A stretch of DNA of 10,984 nt from an uncultured Eubacteriales bacterium (GTDB lineage Bacteria > Bacillota > Clostridia > Lachnospirales > Bianqueaceae), in assembly GCA_900322165.1 (NCBI GenBank), contig ONYR01000383.1, positions 1 to 10,984 on the forward strand, in the 5' to 3' direction. The position numbers and the translations under genes are program-made. The notes beneath the pieces were generated by a model, which was given only the letters and a program-made list of their open reading frames with translations, was not told where the DNA came from and did no database searches. This document shows positions 5,394 to 10,984 of the stretch, in pieces (the stretch's first letter is position 1; the number at the start of each line of letters is the position of its first letter).

Positions 5394-7091
5394 TTATTCC
5401 AGTTCTTTCTGCAACTTCTCCGCCAGATCCTTCAGCTCTTCCGGCTTTACCTTCAGCACTGCCCGGTCGTAGGTGAAGAACCCGTTGGTCTCATCCTCCA
5501 CGTCCGAGACCTGCGTGTAGATCGCGCCGCACAGTCCCTTTTTCACGAGCGGCAGCAGCTGGTCCTTGTAGAGGCTGCGCACCGCGGCGACAAACTTTTC
5601 GCGGTCATCATAGAGTGTATAGCCGTAGGTTTTCTCTGTATTGAAGCTGTGCTCCTTGATCTTATAGGCGTAGCCGCCGAATTCCGAGAGCATCTGTGGC
5701 TTGTCCTCTTTTCCGAGCTTCAGCTTTTTGAAATAAATGTGCAGGCTGTCCACGTCCGATTGTTTCTGATGGAACCAGCCCGAGGTGCTGTCGATGAAGC
5801 GCGAATCGTCGAGCTTCTTCAAGCTCTCGTACATCGCATCGGCGCAGAACTGCCCCCAGCCCTCGTTGAAAATCGTCCAATAGCAGACGCACGGATGGTT
5901 CGACAGCTGGCGCACCGTCCCCTCCATCGCCTTCACGAAGTTTTGACGGGTCTCTGTGTCTCTGTGCAGATTCCGATCATCCAGCCTCAGGCCGATCGTC
6001 GGGAGCCCGGTATCGCGCAAGAACGAATAATCCCCACAGTTGACCATGTCCTGGAACACGATCATCCCCAACCGGTCGCAGTCATAGTAGAACTGTTCCG
6101 GCTCGATCTTGATATGCTTGCGCAGCGTGTTAAAGCCGAGCGATTTCATCGCAAGAATGTCCTTCTCAAAGGCTTCCGGCGTGGCCGGCGTGTACAGTCC
6201 GTCGCTCCAGTAGCCCTGGTCCAGAAGGCCGTTGAAAAAGTATGGTTTCCCGTTCAGGCACAGCCGCTTGATTCCATTCACGGTCTCGATCGACAGCGTG
6301 CGCAGGGCAAAGTAGGATTCGACCCGGTCGTCGCCCATGATCACGGAAAAGCGGTAAAGATGCGGCTCCTCCGGACTCCAGAGGCGCGGATTCTCGATCG
6401 GGATCCGGATCACGCCCTGCTCAGCCTCATATTTCTTCCCTTCCATCACCGCGCTCGGGACACATTTCCCCGCCCGGCTTCCGGACTTCTTTACCATGAT
6501 CTCGGCAAAGTCCGGGCCGGTCTTGATCACAAGCGCCTCGATATACGTCTCCGGCACCGCTTCGAGCCACACGCTCTGCCAGATGCCCGTCACGGGCGTA
6601 TACCACATCCCGCCGCGATCGATCTTCTGCTTCCCCCACGGGTGCTTGTGGGAAATGTCGTTGACAACGCGGACTTCGAGACGGTTTTCTCCCTCCGTCA
6701 GCGCCTTTGTGATATCGATCGAAAACGCAAGGTAGCTGTTATCGTGTGTTCCGACTTTCTCGCCATTCACGTAAATCTCCGCCACGCGGCTCACCGCGCC
6801 AAAGTGCAGCAGCACGCGCTTGCCCTTCCACGTCTCCGAAATGGTAAAAGTGCGAGAAAAGCAATACTCCGCCCCGTACTCGACCGGCTTTTCATACCCG
6901 GACAGCAAGCTTTCGAGCGGGTAGGGAACCCGCACCGAGACAGCAGCCGCGCCGCCTTTCCGGACAGTCCACTCTCCGTTCAGGTTCTGCCATTCGCCGC
7001 GCATCATCTGAGGTCTGGGATATGCGTTCCAAAAAGTGTTATGAGACTGGCTTACCAGTTGTTTGCCTTCTTTTGTCCACAATGAATTCAT
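5394..7091 (-). CDS. Glycoside hydrolase family 2 (beta-galactosidase/beta-glucuronidase-like)
   Basis: The 565-residue protein shows the three-part GH2 layout. A sugar-binding jelly roll (about 30-180) carries the motifs LNGEWTVR, YCFSRTFTI, LHFGAVSRVAEIYVNGEKVG and GGMWYTPVTGIWQSVWLE. An immunoglobulin-like linker (about 185-280) ends in PRLWSPEEPHLYRFSV. A TIM barrel (about 285-560) contains NGKPYFFNGLLDQGYW. The acid/base is Glu410 in FNEGWGQ and the nucleophile is Glu470 in LSEFGGYAY, both intact. Length is close to beta-glucuronidases (about 600) and far shorter than LacZ. No signal peptide is present, so it is intracellular. AGGAGG lies 5 nt before ATG 7091. It follows the Fic gene by 37 bp and precedes the esterase by 26 bp. 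Together with the esterase it probably trims decorated plant or mucin oligosaccharides. The exact sugar is not predictable. Confidence 0.9.
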   Translation of the reverse strand: MNSLWTKEGKQLVSQSHNTFWNAYPRPQMMRGEWQNLNGEWTVRKGGAAAVSVRVPYPLESLLSGYEKPVEYGAEYCFSRTFTISETWKGKRVLLHFGAVSRVAEIYVNGEKVGTHDNSYLAFSIDITKALTEGENRLEVRVVNDISHKHPWGKQKIDRGGMWYTPVTGIWQSVWLEAVPETYIEALVIKTGPDFAEIMVKKSGSRAGKCVPSAVMEGKKYEAEQGVIRIPIENPRLWSPEEPHLYRFSVIMGDDRVESYFALRTLSIETVNGIKRLCLNGKPYFFNGLLDQGYWSDGLYTPATPEAFEKDILAMKSLGFNTLRKHIKIEPEQFYYDCDRLGMIVFQDMVNCGDYSFLRDTGLPTIGLRLDDRNLHRDTETRQNFVKAMEGTVRQLSNHPCVCYWTIFNEGWGQFCADAMYESLKKLDDSRFIDSTSGWFHQKQSDVDSLHIYFKKLKLGKEDKPQMLSEFGGYAYKIKEHSFNTEKTYGYTLYDDREKFVAAVRSLYKDQLLPLVKKGLCGAIYTQVSDVEDETNGFFTYDRAVLKVKPEELKDLAEKLQKELE

Positions 7092-7128
7092 GGCTGCCTC
7101 CTCTATCCTTACGCTTTATCTCGATGGT

Positions 7129-8172
7129 TCAAAGGGTCTTTCGAATATAATAGGTCGATCTTCCTCCGCCCTGCATTTCAATTTCACCATTTTCGCACAG
7201 AGTTTTCAAGTGCCGCTCGATCGATGTGGCACTCATCGAAACGATCATCTCCGCGATTTCCGATTTCGTAAACTTTCCGATCTTCGTTTTCACCGCATTT
7301 CTGACCGTTTCTAATGGCGAGTCTGAAACCAACTGCATCCGTTCCTCAAAATCACGATATGCCTCAAGAATGGTTCCAAGAAGATATTTAATAAACGCCG
7401 TAGCCTCATTGTTCCCCTCATGCCATCCGGCCTGAGAAGCCTCCAACGCATTGTAATACAAATCCTTTGTTTTCGCGATTTTAGCTTCCAGCGAGATATA
7501 TTTACCGATCTCGTATCCGTTCCTGTAAAGGAGCAGTATGGTCAGCAGCCGTGACATCCGCCCGTTTCCGTCGACAAACGGATGAATGCACAGAAAATCA
7601 CGAATAAAACACGGGATCACAAGCAGCGGATCCACCCTGCCTTCTCCAATGATGGAATTGTAAGCATCACACAGATCACGCATCGCTTCCGGTGTTTCAT
7701 ACGGTGCCAGCGGCGTAAAAAGGACATATGATTTTCCATCCGACGCGGAAGCACTGATATAGTTTTGAACGTTTTTAAACGCTCCGCCAAAGGGCAGATC
7801 ACTTTGGCTGAACATGATTTTGTGCAGCTGCAAAATATAATTTGGTGTGAGCGGAATGTAGTTAAAGTTTTCGTGTACCGTAATTAACGCATCGCGGTAG
7901 CCTGCGATTTCCTCCTCAGCGAGGCTTTGCGGCATCGTTTTCTCGCTCATCAGCTGTCTTAGACGAATGTCCGTCGTACGGATTCCTTCAATCTCGTTGG
8001 ACGATGCGGTGCTTTGAATCTTGGCAATTTCGACCAGTCTTTCCAGATCCATCGGTTTCTGACTCAGATAAAGACTCTGTCGGCCTTTCATTTCATGGAT
8101 CTGGGAGACATAATTGACGATCTCATTATCCCAGACCTTCTCCGCCAAAAAGTGGTAATCAAATCTGCGCAT
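7129..8172 (-). CDS. Fic family protein (class II, predicted AMPylase) with C-terminal winged helix
   Basis: The core motif HPFVDGNGRMSR starts at His197 and has every catalytic residue of Fic enzymes (HxFx[D/E]GNGRxxR), which usually transfer AMP from ATP to protein hydroxyls. An N-terminal inhibitory helix carries SNEIEG (58-63), the (S/T)xxxE(G/N) motif of class II autoinhibited Fic proteins, with Glu62 as the blocking residue. Residues from about 285 to the end form a winged helix (FTKSEIAEMIVSMSATSIERHLKTLCENGEIEMQ with the wing GGGRSTYYIRK), so it may bind DNA. The start is ATG 8172, 8 nt after GAGG at 8181-8184. ATG 8178 is an alternative, and an upstream TTG at 8229 is rejected because it is the -35 box of the promoter. 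Target unknown. No separate antitoxin is needed because the inhibitory motif is built in. Confidence 0.9.
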   Translation of the reverse strand: MRRFDYHFLAEKVWDNEIVNYVSQIHEMKGRQSLYLSQKPMDLERLVEIAKIQSTASSNEIEGIRTTDIRLRQLMSEKTMPQSLAEEEIAGYRDALITVHENFNYIPLTPNYILQLHKIMFSQSDLPFGGAFKNVQNYISASASDGKSYVLFTPLAPYETPEAMRDLCDAYNSIIGEGRVDPLLVIPCFIRDFLCIHPFVDGNGRMSRLLTILLLYRNGYEIGKYISLEAKIAKTKDLYYNALEASQAGWHEGNNEATAFIKYLLGTILEAYRDFEERMQLVSDSPLETVRNAVKTKIGKFTKSEIAEMIVSMSATSIERHLKTLCENGEIEMQGGGRSTYYIRKTL

Positions 8173-8200
8173 TCTCATCACCTCGCCTTTATTCTCCTCA

Positions 8201-8229
8201 ATTATGCCCCTTTTGACGAGATTAGTCAA
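8201..8229 (-). promoter_or_regulatory. Probable sigma-A promoter of the Fic gene
   Basis: Read on the minus strand, TTGACT (8229-8224) and CATAAT (8206-8201) are spaced by 17 bp, 29-35 bp before the start codon. It lies between the Fic start and the terminator of the NifX-FKBP gene, so the Fic-GH2-esterase unit probably has its own transcription start. Confidence 0.65.
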
Positions 8230-8261
8230 GCGTTGGTGCTTAATAAGAACATGGCGCGGCT

Positions 8262-8293
8262 AAAAAAACGGCGCAGCTGCTGATGGCTGCACC
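8262..8293 (-). terminator. Intrinsic terminator of the NifX-FKBP gene
   Basis: On the minus strand GGTGCAGC (8293-8286) pairs with GCTGCGCC (8277-8270) around an 8-nt loop, with one G-U pair. One base then seven T (8268-8262) follow. It lies 44 bp after the stop codon of the NifX-FKBP gene. A second, outer pairing (gaacatgg near 8248 with ccgtgttc near 8299) could extend the structure. Confidence 0.85.
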
Positions 8294-8336
8294 GTGTTCA
8301 TGATTAATTGAAATGATTTGAGATTGTTTGCAGTCT

Positions 8337-9308
8337 TTACTCCACCGCGACAAGCTGAATATGGAAGTTCAGCTCCTGGCCGGCGAGAGCATGGTTCGCG
8401 TCGAGGGTGATGGTCTCTGCATCCTTCGCGGTGACGGTGACCGGGAACGGACGTCCGCCGCCGGAAATGTAGATACGGTTTCCGACTTCGAGCTCCTCCG
8501 CGCCCGCAAGGTTCGCGATCGGGATCGTGAAGATCGACTCTTCGTTGACCGGTCCGTACGCTTCCTCCGGCATCAGGTGGATGTCGATCTCCTCGCCGAC
8601 TTCCATGTTAACGACGGCCTTGTCAAAGCCCGGGATCATCCTGCCCATGCCGCACATGAAGTCGAGCGTTTCGCCGCGGCCATAGGAAGAGTCAAACTCC
8701 GTGCCATCGTTCAGGGTTCCGCGATAGTGAACCTTCACGGTCTTGCCGGCATTCTTTCCTTCGTAGATCGGCTCTCTCGGGCCACATCCGCTGCATCCGC
8801 CTCCGCAGCCTTCGCCACAATCCTCACCGCAATCGCAGCCCTCGGCCTCATCAGTGTCAGCCTCAGCAGCCTCCTCAGATTCAGCCGGAGCTTCCTCCGC
8901 CTCTTCCTCAGCCTCTTTCGGAGCTTCCTCCGCGGCCGGCTCTTCGTGATGGTCGTGATGCTCATGGTCATGATGGTCGCAGTTTGCGGCATCATTCTGC
9001 GGGAGCTCACCCTTCAGCAGCTTAACAACCGCCTCATCCGCACTGCCCTGAATGCCTGCATAGATCGTAAGGCCGGCTGCAGCAAGCGCAGCCTGAGCCC
9101 CGGGCCCCATGCCGCCGCAGACAAGGATATCCACGCCCAGATCCTTCAGCACATCCGCAAGCGCCTCGTGGCCGACTCCGGCATTATCATGAACGTTCAC
9201 GGACACGATCTGGTTGTTTTCCGTTTCATAAATCTTAAAGAACTCGGTGCGGCCGAAATGCTGGAACACCGAACCGGTTTCTCTGTCGTAGGTTACTGCA
9301 ATTTTCAT
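8337..9308 (-). CDS. Fusion: NifX/NifB-type cofactor-binding domain + His/Cys metal linker + SlyD-like FKBP prolyl isomerase
   Basis: Residues 1-105 are a dinitrogenase iron-molybdenum cofactor domain (NifX/NifB C-terminal/MTH1175 type): MKIAVTYDRETGSVFQHFG, then HEALADVLKDLGVDILVCGGMGPGA. Residues 110-121 hold seven His and one Cys (CDHHDHEHHDHH). Residues 122-157 are an acidic Glu/Ala linker. Six cysteines (158, 160, 164, 168, 172, 175) sit in a Gly-rich stretch. Residues 185-323 are an FKBP of the SlyD class: VKVHYRGTLNDGTEFDSSY, GMGRMIPGFDKAV, EEAYGP, an insert-in-flap-like segment, and NHALAGQELNFHIQLV near the end. SlyD itself couples prolyl isomerase/chaperone activity with a His/Cys-rich nickel-binding tail. 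Here a similar metal-binding stretch is placed between the two domains. A metal- or Fe-S-handling chaperone is inferred. GAGGG lies 7 nt before ATG 9308. It is a single-gene unit with its own promoter and terminator. Confidence 0.9.
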   Translation of the reverse strand: MKIAVTYDRETGSVFQHFGRTEFFKIYETENNQIVSVNVHDNAGVGHEALADVLKDLGVDILVCGGMGPGAQAALAAAGLTIYAGIQGSADEAVVKLLKGELPQNDAANCDHHDHEHHDHHEEPAAEEAPKEAEEEAEEAPAESEEAAEADTDEAEGCDCGEDCGEGCGGGCSGCGPREPIYEGKNAGKTVKVHYRGTLNDGTEFDSSYGRGETLDFMCGMGRMIPGFDKAVVNMEVGEEIDIHLMPEEAYGPVNEESIFTIPIANLAGAEELEVGNRIYISGGGRPFPVTVTAKDAETITLDANHALAGQELNFHIQLVAVE

Positions 9309-9354
9309 TCATCCACCCTCACTGTCATACATACTCAAGCCTCAAAGGCACTGC

Positions 9355-9369
9355 ATGGTAGTATACCAT
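9355..9369. promoter_or_regulatory. Operator-like palindrome over the -10 box
   Basis: The perfect inverted repeat ATGGTA-GTA-TACCAT covers the -10 of the NifX-FKBP promoter. A further copy of the half-site, TATGGTAT, lies at 9419-9426 at the 3' end of the upstream gene and is an exact inverted copy of 9363-9370. The placement suggests binding of a dimeric repressor, possibly metal- or redox-responsive, but this is inference. Confidence 0.5.
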
Positions 9370-9388
9370 AACCAGGGAGGGATGGCAA
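9360..9388 (-). promoter_or_regulatory. Promoter of the NifX-FKBP gene
   Basis: On the minus strand, TTGCCA (9388-9383) and TATACT (9365-9360) are spaced by 17 bp, with a TGG giving an extended -10. The start codon is 51 bp downstream. It separates this gene from the DUF4143 ATPase gene upstream. Confidence 0.65.
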
Positions 9389-9426
9389 TGGAAACGGGAT
9401 ACTCCTGATACTAGCCTCTATGGTAT

Positions 9427-10680
9427 TTACAGGCTCAAGCTATTCTCATCCAGTAAGAAATTACGAATCCCAATCGTCATAATCCCTAACTCGTTTCTTC
9501 GCACCTTGATATTATCCCGCACGATTATTATTTTTTTAAAAGAATCGCCGATTGCCATAAGAGGTCTTTCTTCTTGTGCCTGCTTTTCAGGTGAATGCAT
9601 AGCGAAAGCTGACTGTAGATAATATTTTTCACTTCCCTTAGTCGCTATAAAATCTACTTCCAACTGTTTCCTCGTTGTCTTCTGCTCGTTATTCTTGCCG
9701 AACTGGTCGATAACACCTACATCTACCTGATATCCGCGAACCCTCAGCTCGTTATAAATGATATTCTCCATAATATGATTTTCTTCCATTTGACGGAAGT
9801 TCAGCCTTGCGTTTCGCAAACCGACGTCTTCAAAATAGAATTTAGTTGGAGAACCAATATACTTTCGTCCTTTGATGTCGTACCGAACTGCTTTGTTTAC
9901 AAGAAAAGCATCCATCAAGTAGTCCATATATTTTTTCAAAGTTTTATCGCTGATTGTTTTCTTCTTTACCGTCTTAAAAGTATTTGCCAACTTCAACGGA
10001 TTAGTCAAAGAACCAACCGACGAAGCCAAAATATTCACTAAGTCATCTAATTCTTCCTGATTGCGAACCTTATGTCTATCTATAATGTCGCTGATATAAA
10101 CTTTTTGGAACAATGACACCAAATACTCTGCTTTTTCCTCAGGGGTAACACATGAGAGAATTAATGGCAATCCTCCATAGGTAAAATAATCGTCCCAAGC
10201 TTCATCGACACTTCCTGTATAGGCGGAGCAGTATTCTTGAAAAGATAAAGGATGCAATCGAATCTCGTCTCCACGTCCGCGAAATTCCGTAATAACATCA
10301 GAAGAAAGAAACTTAGAATTACTTCCTGTTACATAAACATCCGCATTACGAATATGAAGGAAACTGTTTAGGACATCTTCAAATTCGTCTAAGAGCTGAA
10401 CCTCATCTAAAATAATATAATAAGTGTCTCTATCAACAATTTGCTTTTTAACATACTCAAGGATATTATCCGGATCCCGCAACTCTTTATTGCTCCGATC
10501 GTCCAATGCAATTTCGATGATATGATCGTCTTTGATGCCTTTTTCCAGGAGATAGTTGTGAAACAAATTGAATAAAAGGTATGACTTGCCACATCGTCTA
10601 ATGCCAGTCACAACTTTAATCATGCCATTCTTTTCACGGCGTACCAGCCGATTCAAATATAAATCACGCTTAATTTCCAA
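9427..10680 (-). CDS. AAA ATPase with DUF4143 C-terminal domain
   Basis: The 417-residue protein begins MEIKRDLYLNRLV. Walker A is GIRRCGKS (26-33), the GxRRxGKS form of this family. Walker B is YYIILDE (87-93), and VTGSNSKFLS (117-126) is a sensor-like segment. The DUF4143 part (about 190-417) includes SPTKFYFEDVGLRNARL and an EVDFIA...YYLQSAF segment that resembles a degenerate PD-(D/E)xK nuclease core. This is a common, often horizontally spread family in Clostridia and Bacteroidetes with no settled function. The start is TTG 10680: GGAGG (10690-10686) lies 5 nt upstream and the resulting N-terminus fits the family. A longer TTG start at 10692 would overlap that site. It is AT-rich compared with the neighbouring NifX-FKBP gene. 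It has its own promoter. Confidence 0.9.
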   Translation of the reverse strand: MEIKRDLYLNRLVRREKNGMIKVVTGIRRCGKSYLLFNLFHNYLLEKGIKDDHIIEIALDDRSNKELRDPDNILEYVKKQIVDRDTYYIILDEVQLLDEFEDVLNSFLHIRNADVYVTGSNSKFLSSDVITEFRGRGDEIRLHPLSFQEYCSAYTGSVDEAWDDYFTYGGLPLILSCVTPEEKAEYLVSLFQKVYISDIIDRHKVRNQEELDDLVNILASSVGSLTNPLKLANTFKTVKKKTISDKTLKKYMDYLMDAFLVNKAVRYDIKGRKYIGSPTKFYFEDVGLRNARLNFRQMEENHIMENIIYNELRVRGYQVDVGVIDQFGKNNEQKTTRKQLEVDFIATKGSEKYYLQSAFAMHSPEKQAQEERPLMAIGDSFKKIIIVRDNIKVRRNELGIMTIGIRNFLLDENSLSL

Positions 10681-10693
10681 AGCAGCCTCCAAT

Positions 10694-10710
10694 TACACAT
10701 TTAGTGTGTA
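10694..10710. promoter_or_regulatory. 17-bp palindrome in the leader of the ATPase gene
   Basis: TACACA-TTTAG-TGTGTA is a perfect 6-bp inverted repeat (10694-10699 and 10705-10710), lying between the -10 box and the ribosome binding site. It may be an operator or a small mRNA hairpin next to the Shine-Dalgarno. Confidence 0.4.
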
Positions 10711-10726
10711 GACACCTTTTTTCGTA

Positions 10727-10755
10727 ATAATAATAGGCGTTCTGATTAAAGTCAA
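10727..10755 (-). promoter_or_regulatory. Probable sigma-A promoter of the DUF4143 ATPase gene
   Basis: On the minus strand, TTGACT (10755-10750) and TATTAT (10732-10727) are spaced by 17 bp, about 47 bp before the TTG start codon. Confidence 0.65.
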
Positions 10756-10823
10756 GTCTGTGTAAACAACAAATTTATTTTTGAAAGATGGTCATCCTTC
10801 CAAATCGTTCGGGCGCGGAAGCT

Positions 10824-10880
10824 TCACTCCGCTTCCCTCAGCAGTGTGGAAAGCCTCACTCTGTCTCCTTCAGCAGCGTG
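10824..10880. repeat. Diverged tandem duplication of a gene 3' end
   Basis: Positions 10824-10848 and 10856-10880 match at 20 of 25 bases with a 32-bp period. All five differences are transitions. The second copy is the last coding segment of the HTH gene (STLLKETE-stop), and the first still reads TLLREAE-stop on the same strand. A GGAAGC/GCTTCC hairpin (10818-10823 with 10831-10836) overlaps the first copy. Confidence 0.5.
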
Positions 10881-10984
10881 CTGACAGCGACGCCGAGCGT
10901 GGCTGCGACCGCTTTGATGTTTTTGATCGACGGCTCGGCCGTTCTCCATTTGCCGATCGTCCCGTTTCCAAGCCCGGCCTTCAG
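10856..10984 (-). CDS. XRE/Cro-type helix-turn-helix protein, C-terminal part only
   Basis: The gene runs off the right edge of the window, so only the last 42 codons are visible. They read LKAGLGNGTIGKWRTAEPSI, then KNIKAVAATLGVAVSTLLKETE. This is the second half of a helix-turn-helix of the XRE class: the recognition helix (GLGNGTIGKWRTAEPS), then the helix with the IKAVAATLGV...LL signature. These are typically small DNA-binding regulators. It was too short for automatic ORF detection but the frame is open to the edge and the match to the fold is clear. The target and the full length cannot be seen. Confidence 0.75.
   Translation of the reverse strand: MKAGLGNGTIGKWRTAEPSIKNIKAVAATLGVAVSTLLKETE

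Noticed and set aside
5274..7085. 603-codon open frame on the plus strand
   Set aside because: It is exactly antisense to the GH2 gene, whose domains and catalytic residues are intact. The translation is Arg/Leu/His-rich without any family resemblance, as expected of a shadow in GC-rich DNA.
8328..9371. 347-codon open frame on the plus strand
   Set aside because: Antisense to the NifX-FKBP gene. Its repetitive Ser/Leu/Arg and Met/Val stretches are the complement of the Glu/Ala and His-rich linker.
10783..10800. Terminator for the HTH gene
   Set aside because: A 7-bp hairpin is possible, but on the minus strand it is followed by an A-rich rather than T-rich tract, so it is not a convincing terminator.
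1..10984. CRISPR array, tRNA, rRNA or insertion sequence
   Set aside because: No regularly spaced direct repeats, no cloverleaf with a TTCRA arm, no rRNA signature and no transposase-like protein were seen. No flanking direct repeats could be found around the AT-rich cassette.

Overview
The window looks like a chromosomal stretch from a Firmicute, most likely a Clostridia-type gut or anaerobic bacterium. The evidence is strong GGAGG ribosome binding sites, vegetative TTGACA/TATAAT-like promoters, a lipobox lipoprotein, a DUF4143 ATPase of the kind common in Clostridia and Bacteroidetes, and a NifX-like/SlyD-like metal-binding fusion typical of anaerobes. I cannot name the species. Base composition is mosaic: roughly 55-60% GC in the solute-binding protein, glycosidase/esterase and NifX-FKBP genes, and clearly AT-rich from about 1640 to 4471 and in the DUF4143 gene.

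Layout. Position 252-1640 (+) is a solute-binding lipoprotein with no transporter permease nearby. Position 1860-2264 (+) is a small conserved hypothetical with its own near-consensus promoter, followed by a strong hairpin terminator. Positions 2300-2628 hold no convincing gene but are rich in potential RNA hairpins and carry a five-codon ORF with a perfect Shine-Dalgarno. Positions 2629-4471 (+) are a tight AT-rich four-gene operon: a DUF4417-like protein, a 128-residue protein whose C-terminus looks like a polymorphic-toxin tip, a 115-residue protein that looks like its immunity partner, and an unrecognised 143-residue protein. This last gene overlaps the convergent esterase gene by 25 bp.

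The remainder is on the minus strand. Read in transcription order from the right edge, it holds the C-terminus of an XRE-type HTH regulator (10984-10856), a DUF4143-family ATPase (10680-9427), a NifX-like domain fused to a SlyD-like FKBP prolyl isomerase (9308-8337, own promoter and terminator), a class II Fic protein with a C-terminal winged helix (8172-7129, own promoter), a GH2 glycosidase (7091-5394) and a CE1-type esterase (5367-4447). Fic, GH2 and the esterase are co-directional with gaps of 37 and 26 bp. The GH2/esterase pair lacks signal peptides and probably trims acylated oligosaccharides inside the cell.

The best candidates for something undescribed are the AT-rich DUF4417/toxin/immunity cassette with its structured leader, and the His- and Cys-rich NifX-FKBP fusion with a palindrome over its promoter. 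All family calls come from reading motifs by eye. No database search was run.
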